Shown here piece by piece: positions 1-4,885 of a DNA stretch of 7,293 bases (position 1 is the stretch's first letter; each line of letters starts with the position of its first letter). Both the position numbers and the translations under genes were made by a program. Location: assembly GCA_016188625.1 (NCBI GenBank), contig JACPHL010000076.1:1-7293 (forward strand), written 5' to 3'. The notes below the pieces were generated by a model, which had not been told where the DNA came from, searched no databases, and saw nothing but the letters and a program-made list of their open reading frames with translations. The stretch comes from Candidatus Rokuibacteriota bacterium. Its GTDB lineage: Bacteria > Methylomirabilota > Methylomirabilia > Rokubacteriales > JACPHL01.

Positions 1-667
1 CGGGCCCCGAGCCCGACCGGCGAGAGCCTTTCGCCCTTCCCCTCCACCAGGAGCGCCTCCCAGACCCGCTCGGCGTCGGCGGCGGCCAGGTAGAGCTCGA
101 ACCCGTCCTCGCCGGTGTACCCGGTCCGGGAGACGAGGGCGTCGGCCCCGGCGATCCGTCCCGGGGCCGCCCGGTAGTACCCCAGCGCGGCGACGTCCGG
201 CTCCTCGGCCAGGCGGGCCACCACCGCCTCGGCCCGCGGCCCCTGGACCGCGATCAGCCCCGTCTCGGCGCTCACGTCCCGCACCGTCGCCTCGAGCCCG
301 TCCCGATGCCCCTGGATCCAGGCCCAGTCGCCCGCGATGTTGGCGGCGTTGACGGTCATCAGGTACCGCTCCCCGCCGAGCCGGGCGAGGGTCAGGTCGT
401 CCACGATCCCGCCGGCCTCGTCGCAGAGGAGCGAGTACTGGACCTGGCCGATCTCGAGGGCGGCCACGTCGTTGGTGGTGAGGCGCTGGAGGAAGGCGAG
501 CGCCCCGGGCCCCTCGAGACGGCGCTGCGGACCGTCCGGTGCTCCTCCACGATCCCCGCGTACTGGACGGGCATCTCCCAGCCGCCGAAGCCGATCATCC
601 GGGCGCCCAGCCTGAGGTGGGCGGCATGGAGGGGGGTCCGCTTCAGGGCGGGTCGGGCGCCGCTCAT
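1..667 (-). pseudogene. gcvT: Aminomethyltransferase (glycine cleavage T protein), frameshifted by an internal deletion and cut by the left window edge
   Basis: An intact GcvT would transfer the aminomethyl carbon of glycine from lipoyl-GcvH to tetrahydrofolate, releasing ammonia, in the cytoplasm. The first 50 codons from the ATG at 667 are typical of the family ([30 protein letters not shown]). The original frame then turns to nonsense and stops at 392-394, giving a 91-residue product. From 515 downward a different frame gives 171 clean GcvT residues: [23 protein letters not shown] (whose Asp pair includes the catalytic Asp position), [31 protein letters not shown]. The C-terminal third lies outside the window. 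The start at 667 is chosen because it overlaps the ald stop as ATGA and has AGGGGA 4 bases upstream; an in-frame ATG at 694 would overlap ald further. The family assignment is near certain. Whether the break is biological is not. Confidence 0.9.
512..523 (-). other. Deletion and frameshift junction in gcvT
   Basis: Here the reading frame of the N-terminal part (VRSAV, codons 46-50, ending at 518) meets that of the C-terminal part (EGPGALAF, beginning at 515). Normal T proteins have about 16 residues between the VR pair and the (E/R)GP motif, including the highly conserved FDVSHM. Only 11 bases remain, so about 37 bases appear to be lost (3n+1, which fits the observed frame change). An equally possible reading is an in-frame 36-base loss plus one missing G in the G-run at 503-506. 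The sequence alone does not separate these. Confidence 0.8.
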
Positions 668-1794
668 GCGGTCCCCTGCGCGGTCCCCAGGCACTCCTCG
701 AGGGGGACGGCCTTCTCGCCCATCGCCTCCGCGACGGCCGGGTGGACGATGGCCCCCTCCCAGGCGTTGATCCCCCGGGCCAGGGCCGGGTCCTCCAGGG
801 CGGCGCGGTGAGGCCCCTTGTCGGCGAGCGCGAGGATGTAGGGGAGGGTGGCGTTGGTCAGGGCGAAGGTGGAGGTGCGCGGGACCAGGGCCGGCATGTT
901 GGTCACCGCGTAGTGGACGACGCCGTGCAGGGTGTAGACGGGATCGGCCAGGGTGGTCGGACGGATCGTCTCCACGCAGCCGCCCTGATCGACGGCGACG
1001 TCCACGATGACCGCCCCCTCCTTCATCTCCCGGACCATCGCCTCGGTCACCACCCGGGGCGCCCGGGCCCCGGCGATGAGGACCCCGCCCACCAGGAGGT
1101 CGGCCCGCTGGACGGCCCTGGCGACGTTGAAGCTGTTGGAGTGGAGGGTCACGACCCGGCCCCGGAAGAGATCGTCCACGTAGCGGAGCCGATCCACGCT
1201 GATGTCCAGGAGGGCGACGTCGGCCCCCATCCCGACCGCGACCTTGGCCGCGTTGAGCCCGACGGTCCCGCCCCCGATGATCACCACGTTCGCCGGGGGG
1301 ACCCCGGGCACGCCCGAGAGGAGCACGCCCCGCCCGCCGACCGGCCTCTCCAGGTAGTGGGCGCCGACCTGGACGGCCAGGCGGCCGGCGACCTCGCTCA
1401 TGGGGGTCAGGAGGGGGAGGCTCCGGTCAGGCCGCTGGACGGTCTCGTAGGCGATCGCGATGAGCTTGAGGTCGAGGAGGGTCCGGGTGAGGGAGGGGTC
1501 GGCGGCCAGGTGGAGGTAGGTGAAGAGGACCAGCCCGGGGCGCAGGCGCGGCCACTCGGCGGGGAGGGGCTCCTTGACCTTCAGGATCAGCTCGGCCTCG
1601 CCCCAGACCTGCTCGGCGGGTCCCGGGGAGGCCCCGGCCCGCCGGTACTCCTCGTCGGCGATCCCGCTCCCTGCCCCGGCCCCCGCCTCGACCAGGACCC
1701 GATGCCCGCCCTCGGTCAGGGCCCGGACCCCGGCGGGGGTCAGGGCCACGCGCCGCTCCCCTGCCTTCTGCTCCTTCGGTACGCCGACGATCAT
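664..1794 (-). CDS. ald: Alanine dehydrogenase (NAD-dependent)
   Basis: This cytoplasmic enzyme catalyses reversible oxidative deamination of L-alanine to pyruvate and ammonia with NAD. The 376 residues are close to the family's usual length of about 370. Key family residues are visible: R15 and K74 (in KVKEP) for pyruvate binding, catalytic H95 (FTYLH), the Rossmann loop GGGTVG at 174-179 followed by an acidic D197 that fits NAD rather than NADP, catalytic D269 (VDVAVDQGG), NMPALVP at 299-305 and [10 protein letters not shown] at 307-316. The N terminus MIVGVPKE is canonical, which fixes the ATG. The best Shine-Dalgarno match, AAGGA at 1808-1812, is 13 bases away, longer than ideal. The gene has its own promoter-like region and overlaps gcvT by 4 bases (ATGA at 664-667). 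The last codons contain a 9-base repeat at 12-base spacing (668-676 and 680-688), giving a GTAQGTA tail. Linkage to gcvT suggests amino acid degradation. Confidence 0.97.
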   Translation of the reverse strand: MIVGVPKEQKAGERRVALTPAGVRALTEGGHRVLVEAGAGAGSGIADEEYRRAGASPGPAEQVWGEAELILKVKEPLPAEWPRLRPGLVLFTYLHLAADPSLTRTLLDLKLIAIAYETVQRPDRSLPLLTPMSEVAGRLAVQVGAHYLERPVGGRGVLLSGVPGVPPANVVIIGGGTVGLNAAKVAVGMGADVALLDISVDRLRYVDDLFRGRVVTLHSNSFNVARAVQRADLLVGGVLIAGARAPRVVTEAMVREMKEGAVIVDVAVDQGGCVETIRPTTLADPVYTLHGVVHYAVTNMPALVPRTSTFALTNATLPYILALADKGPHRAALEDPALARGINAWEGAIVHPAVAEAMGEKAVPLEECLGTAQGTA

Positions 1795-1795
1795 G

Positions 1796-1847
1796 CGGGA
1801 TATGACATCCTTAGCGGGCCAGCGGGCAAACCGAGGTCATTATCCCG
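1796..1847. repeat. Imperfect inverted repeat upstream of ald, candidate operator
   Basis: The arms are 1796-1806 (cgggatatgac) and 1836-1847 (gtcattatcccg). They are complementary over 11 pairs with one extra base in the second arm, and are separated by 29 bases. Arm centres are about 40 bp apart, close to four DNA turns. The right arm covers the proposed -10 box; the left arm lies next to the ald start codon. A further gtcat at 1847-1851 repeats the one at 1836-1840 with an 11-base period. This arrangement fits a site for a dimeric or oligomeric repressor, but no known consensus is recognised. If transcription reads in from upstream, it could also fold as RNA with the ribosome site in the loop. 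Confidence 0.5.
1808..1812 (-). promoter_or_regulatory. Weak, distant ribosome binding site of ald
   Basis: AAGGA on the minus strand is the best purine-rich match upstream of the ald ATG. The 13-base spacer is long. The second arm of the inverted repeat (1796-1806) fills most of the gap between this site and the start codon. Confidence 0.4.
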
Positions 1848-1867
1848 TCATCACCGGCAAATTGCAA
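1839..1867 (-). promoter_or_regulatory. Putative sigma70-type promoter for ald-gcvT
   Basis: On the minus strand the -35 box TTGCAA (1862-1867; 4 of 6 to consensus) is followed by a 17-base spacer and the -10 box GATAAT (1839-1844; 5 of 6). Transcription would begin near 1832, leaving a leader of about 38 bases. The stretch is clearly richer in A and T than the surrounding coding DNA, which supports a promoter. Confidence 0.6.
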
Positions 1868-1895
1868 CCCCGCGGCCGGGTTCAGGGCCTCGAGT

Positions 1896-1925
1896 CTCCG
1901 GGCGGACGCCCCTTCCGCCCCGGAG
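1896..1925 (-). terminator. GC-rich hairpin just after etfB, possible terminator
   Basis: An 11-bp stem (CTCCGGG, one bulged G, CGGA pairing with TCCGCCCGGAG) with a 7-base loop begins one base after the etfB stop codon. The stem is very stable, but no T-run follows it. A weaker 5-bp hairpin at 1866-1882 follows and is trailed by TTGCAATTT. It may end the redox operon through a non-canonical or Rho-assisted mechanism, or protect the 3' end of the mRNA. Confidence 0.5.
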
Positions 1926-1926
1926 C

Positions 1927-2718
1927 TCAGAGGGCCAGGAGAGCGCGGAGGCGCTCCGCGAGGAGGCGGCCTTTCTCCTGGGGGGTGCCCTCCAGGAACT
2001 CGCGCCGCCGCTCCCGCGTCCGGGCCTGCCAGACGGCGCCCACCGCGGTCGGCGATCCCTCGAAGCCCAGCCAGGCCGGGTCAACGCCGAGATCGCCCGC
2101 GCCCCAGACGGTCACGGGCGCCGCGCTGTGCCGACGCTCCATGTCCATGAAGCGGGGCTCGTTGACCCCGAGCTTGACGGAGACCACCGCGGGAAGCGGG
2201 ACGGCGATGACCTCGTGCCCCCCCCGAATCTCCCGCTCTCCGACCAGGCGACCGTCCGCCCGGACGGCGAGCGACGTGGCGAACGTGATCTGGGAGGCGC
2301 CGAGCCACTCGGCGATCCCCTGGGGGACCTGCCCGGTGGCGCCGTCGCTCGACTCCTCCCCGCAGAGGATCAGGTCCCACCCCCCGATCTTCTCGATCCC
2401 CTTGGCCAGCGTATAGGAAGTGGCCAGGGTATCGGCCCCCGCGAAGGCGCGATCGGAGAGGAGATAGGCGCTGTCCGCTCCCATGGCGAGCCCGACCTGG
2501 AGGTAGGGCGCCGCGAACGGCGGCCCCATCGAGAGCAGGGAGACGGTCCCGCCGTGCCGCTCCCGGAGCGCGAGCGCCATCTCGATGGCGTTCATGTCCG
2601 GGGGGTTCAGCTCCGAGCGGGCCCGGGCGCGGTCGAGGGTCCGAGTCTCGGGGTCCACCGAGACCTCCTCGGGCTTCGGCACCACCTTCACGCAGACGAC
2701 GGTGTCGAGCGGCCTCAC
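1927..2718 (-). CDS. etfB: Electron transfer flavoprotein beta subunit
   Basis: This is the beta subunit of the soluble ETF heterodimer, which carries electrons between flavoprotein dehydrogenases (often acyl-CoA dehydrogenases) and a further acceptor. The 263 residues match the family. Visible landmarks are CVKVVPKPEEV at 9-19, NPPDMNAIE at 38-46, AMGAD at 78-82, GADTLATSYT at 94-103 and the nucleotide-binding segment GEESSDGATGQV at 120-131 with D125. The GADTLATSYT segment resembles bifurcating-type ETFs, whose beta subunit binds a second FAD in place of AMP, rather than mitochondrial ETF. The start is GTG, overlapping the etfA stop by 4 bases (GTGA at 2715-2718). It has only a weak G-rich ribosome site (2723-2728) 4 bases upstream, so translation is probably coupled to etfA. 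It is the last gene of the operon. Confidence 0.95.
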   Translation of the reverse strand: MRPLDTVVCVKVVPKPEEVSVDPETRTLDRARARSELNPPDMNAIEMALALRERHGGTVSLLSMGPPFAAPYLQVGLAMGADSAYLLSDRAFAGADTLATSYTLAKGIEKIGGWDLILCGEESSDGATGQVPQGIAEWLGASQITFATSLAVRADGRLVGEREIRGGHEVIAVPLPAVVSVKLGVNEPRFMDMERRHSAAPVTVWGAGDLGVDPAWLGFEGSPTAVGAVWQARTRERRREFLEGTPQEKGRLLAERLRALLAL

Positions 2719-3722
2719 GGCGTCCCCCGCTGGAGTTCGGCGATCAGCGCCTCGAGGACCGGAAAGAGGTCGTCCATGACGCAGAGGTCGGCATCCTCAA
2801 AGATCGGCGCGTCGGGGTCGGAGTTGATGGCGACGATCTGCTCGGCGTCCTTGATCCCCACGGTGAATTGGGTGGCCCCGCTGATCCCGCAGACCAGCGC
2901 CAGCCACGGCCGGGTGACGAAACCGGTCTGGCCGATCTGGCGATCCCGGCCGATCCATCCGAGATCGCACGCCACCCGGGAGGCGCCCACCTCGCCGCCC
3001 AGGAGTCGAGCCAGCTCCGTGAGCGGGGTGAAGTCGCCCTTGACGCCCCGGCCGCCGGCCACGATGACCCTGGCGCGGGTGATGTCCACCCCTTCCTGTC
3101 GGACCCGCCGGAGGACCTCGGCCTTGAGGGCCTCGGGCGACAGCGCCACCGACACCTCCTCGATCGTCCCCGCCCGCCTCGGGTCGGGGGGCGGAAGCGG
3201 AAAGATCCCCGGCCGCACCGTCGCCATCTGGGGGCGGTGGTGGGCGCACTTGATGGACGCCATGACGCCGCCGCCGAACCCGGTCACCTCGCCCAGCAGG
3301 AGCCCGGTCCCCTCCTCCCAGGCGAGCCCCGTGCAGTCGGCGGTGAGCCCGGTCCGGAGGCGCACGGCGAGCCGCCCGGCGAGGTCCCGCCCGTTGGGCG
3401 TGGCGCCCAGGAGGAGCGTCTCGGGTTTCCGCTCGAGGATGAGCCGGGCGGCGATCTCGGTCCAGGCCTCGGTGCTGTAGGCGGCCAGCAGCGGGTGGTC
3501 GGCCACCAGGACGTGATCCGCGCCGTGCGCGATGGCCACGCGGGCCGCGTCCTGCACCTGGTGCCCCGGGAGAAGCCCGGTGAGGGCCGTCCCCTTCTGC
3601 GCTGCCAGCTCCCGCCCTCTGCCCAGCAGCTCCAGGGCCACGCCCTCCAGCCTGCCCGCCTCTTGCTCGAGGTAGACCCACAGGCCTGACGCGACCTCGG
3701 GGCCGTACGCCGGAGGGATCAT
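2715..3722 (-). CDS. etfA: Electron transfer flavoprotein alpha subunit
   Basis: This is the alpha subunit of ETF, binding the electron-shuttling FAD in its C-terminal domain. At 335 residues it is a normal length. The N-terminal half is a nucleotide-binding-like fold (residues about 10-190; note LLLGATPNGRDLAGRLA at 103-119). The C-terminal FAD domain shows VAGGRGV at 221-227, GASR at 246-249, GQTG at 264-267, GISGATQF at 279-286, VAIN at 297-300 and APIFEDAD at 305-312. The position after Q285, His in mitochondrial and many bacterial ETFs (SGAIQH), is Phe here. The ATG overlaps the preceding stop as ATGA (3719-3722), with AGGGG at 3729-3733 six bases upstream. The gene order is alpha before beta; many bacterial ETF operons have beta first. 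No N-terminal ferredoxin domain is present. Confidence 0.95.
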   Translation of the reverse strand: MIPPAYGPEVASGLWVYLEQEAGRLEGVALELLGRGRELAAQKGTALTGLLPGHQVQDAARVAIAHGADHVLVADHPLLAAYSTEAWTEIAARLILERKPETLLLGATPNGRDLAGRLAVRLRTGLTADCTGLAWEEGTGLLLGEVTGFGGGVMASIKCAHHRPQMATVRPGIFPLPPPDPRRAGTIEEVSVALSPEALKAEVLRRVRQEGVDITRARVIVAGGRGVKGDFTPLTELARLLGGEVGASRVACDLGWIGRDRQIGQTGFVTRPWLALVCGISGATQFTVGIKDAEQIVAINSDPDAPIFEDADLCVMDDLFPVLEALIAELQRGTP

Positions 3723-4885
3723 GAGTCGCCCCTCCCCTCCCCCAGCGCCTGGCAGGCCAGCTCGCTGAGGTCCAGGACCCTGAGCCGGCCGTCGAGCCCC
3801 TTGGCGCTGTCCTCAAGGCAGAGGACGCAGAACGGGCAGGACGTCGCGAGGACCTCGGCCCCGGCCTCCTCGGCCTGGCGGACCCTCAGGTCCCCGAAGC
3901 GCTCGCCGGCCTCCGTCTCGAGCCACATGCGCCCGCCCCCCCCGCCGCAGCAGAGGGCGTCCTCCCGGCTCGAGGACATCTCCACCACGGTCACCCCGGG
4001 GATGGCGGCGAGGAGCCTCCGGGGCGGATCGTAGAGCCCGTGCCGCCGGCCCAGGTAGCACGGATCGTGATACGTCACCGTCGCCGCCACGTTCTTCGCG
4101 AACCCGAGCCGCCCCTCGTCCACGAGGCGCGCCAGCAGCTCGGTGGAGTGCAGCACCTCGATCTCACCGTCGAACGGGTAGCGGGTCCGGAACATGTCGA
4201 AGCAGTGCGGCGAGAGCGCGACCAGGCGCCGGACCCCCGCGTCCCGAAAGCGCCGGCTGGTCGCCTCGACCACCTCGGCCAGGTACCCCTCCTGCCCCAC
4301 CACCCGCACCGCCTCCCCGCAGCACGGCTCATCGGGGAGCACGCCGAAGCTCACCCCGGACGCGCCCAGGAGTCTCGCCAGGCTCCGCGCCACCTTCTGG
4401 CTCCGGCGGTCGTAGGTGGCCGTGCACCCCACATAGAGGAGGATCTCCTGCTCGCCCGTGAAGGCCGGCACGTCCAGGCCCCTACTCCACGCGGTGCGCG
4501 CCGAGGGCGGCTGGTCCCAGGGGTTCCCGTCCCAGTGGACCGCCCAGAGCATGGTCGAAAGGCCCTTCGGCACCGACCGCCGTTTCCACGCGAGCTGGCG
4601 CAGGGCCAGGAGGACCTCGCTCACGGGGACGCCCCGGGGACAGAGGGCCTCGCAGGCCCCGCAGGTGGTGCAGCGCCAGATCGCCTCCCCCCACCGCTCG
4701 ACGCCGAGCTGGGCCAGGCGGACCAGTCGCCGGACGCTCACCGGCTCCGCCTGGACCAGCCCCCAGGGGCAGACCGCGGTGCAGACCCCGCACTGGAAGC
4801 AGGGGGCCGCCATGCCCCGGGTGGCCTCGACGACCTCCTCCCAGACGGCGTCGTCGAGGACGCGAGGCGCTCCCGACTCACTCAT
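3719..4885 (-). CDS. HdrC/HdrB-like iron-sulfur protein: 2x[4Fe-4S] plus two CCG domains
   Basis: This 388-residue soluble protein combines the parts of heterodisulfide reductase subunits C and B, as in HdrD-like and GlpC-like proteins. Two classical [4Fe-4S] motifs lie at C29, C32, C35, C39 and C72, C75, C78, C82. CCG domain 1 has C154, C188-C189 (EPCCG) and C228, but the usual final CxxC reads C-F-D-M, so its last Cys is missing. CCG domain 2 is complete: C276, C312-C313 (LCCGGGGG) and C350/C353 (SCPFC), which fits a non-cubane [4Fe-4S] cluster. No membrane segment is seen. The ATG at 4885 has an excellent GGAGGT (4894-4899) 8 bases upstream. Upstream in-frame codons to 4957 lie inside the previous gene and do not look like protein of this family. 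It probably links HdrA to EtfAB electronically. The physiological substrate, disulfide or otherwise, is unknown. Confidence 0.9.
   Translation of the reverse strand: MSESGAPRVLDDAVWEEVVEATRGMAAPCFQCGVCTAVCPWGLVQAEPVSVRRLVRLAQLGVERWGEAIWRCTTCGACEALCPRGVPVSEVLLALRQLAWKRRSVPKGLSTMLWAVHWDGNPWDQPPSARTAWSRGLDVPAFTGEQEILLYVGCTATYDRRSQKVARSLARLLGASGVSFGVLPDEPCCGEAVRVVGQEGYLAEVVEATSRRFRDAGVRRLVALSPHCFDMFRTRYPFDGEIEVLHSTELLARLVDEGRLGFAKNVAATVTYHDPCYLGRRHGLYDPPRRLLAAIPGVTVVEMSSSREDALCCGGGGGRMWLETEAGERFGDLRVRQAEEAGAEVLATSCPFCVLCLEDSAKGLDGRLRVLDLSELACQALGEGRGDS

Noticed and set aside
500-523. Programmed ribosomal frameshift in gcvT
   Set aside because: Shifting frame would rejoin the two halves but leave out about 12 conserved residues including FDVSHM, so a deletion explains it better.
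668-688. Tandem 12-base repeat at the end of ald
   Set aside because: There are only two copies with 9 identical bases. It encodes the short GTAQGTA tail and happens to duplicate a purine-rich stretch; there is no sign of a mobile or regulatory element.
392-694. Upstream ATG at 694 as the gcvT start
   Set aside because: It would extend the overlap into ald by 31 bases, adds residues not typical of GcvT, and competes with the ATGA-coupled ATG at 667 that has a ribosome site.
1791-1808. Five-codon leader ORF (MSYPA) whose stop overlaps the ald start
   Set aside because: The purine-rich AAGG directly touches its ATG, leaving no spacer for ribosome binding, and a frame this short arises easily by chance.
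742-3480. Very long plus-strand open frame of 912 codons
   Set aside because: It lies opposite ald, etfB and etfA, whose family motifs are clear. Its product is low-complexity (rich in G, P, D, R and E) with no recognisable domain, and long antisense frames are expected in GC-rich coding DNA.
2797-3816. Minus-strand open frame of 339 codons in another frame of etfA
   Set aside because: It overlaps etfA out of frame, and its product is dominated by G, R, A and P with no family features.
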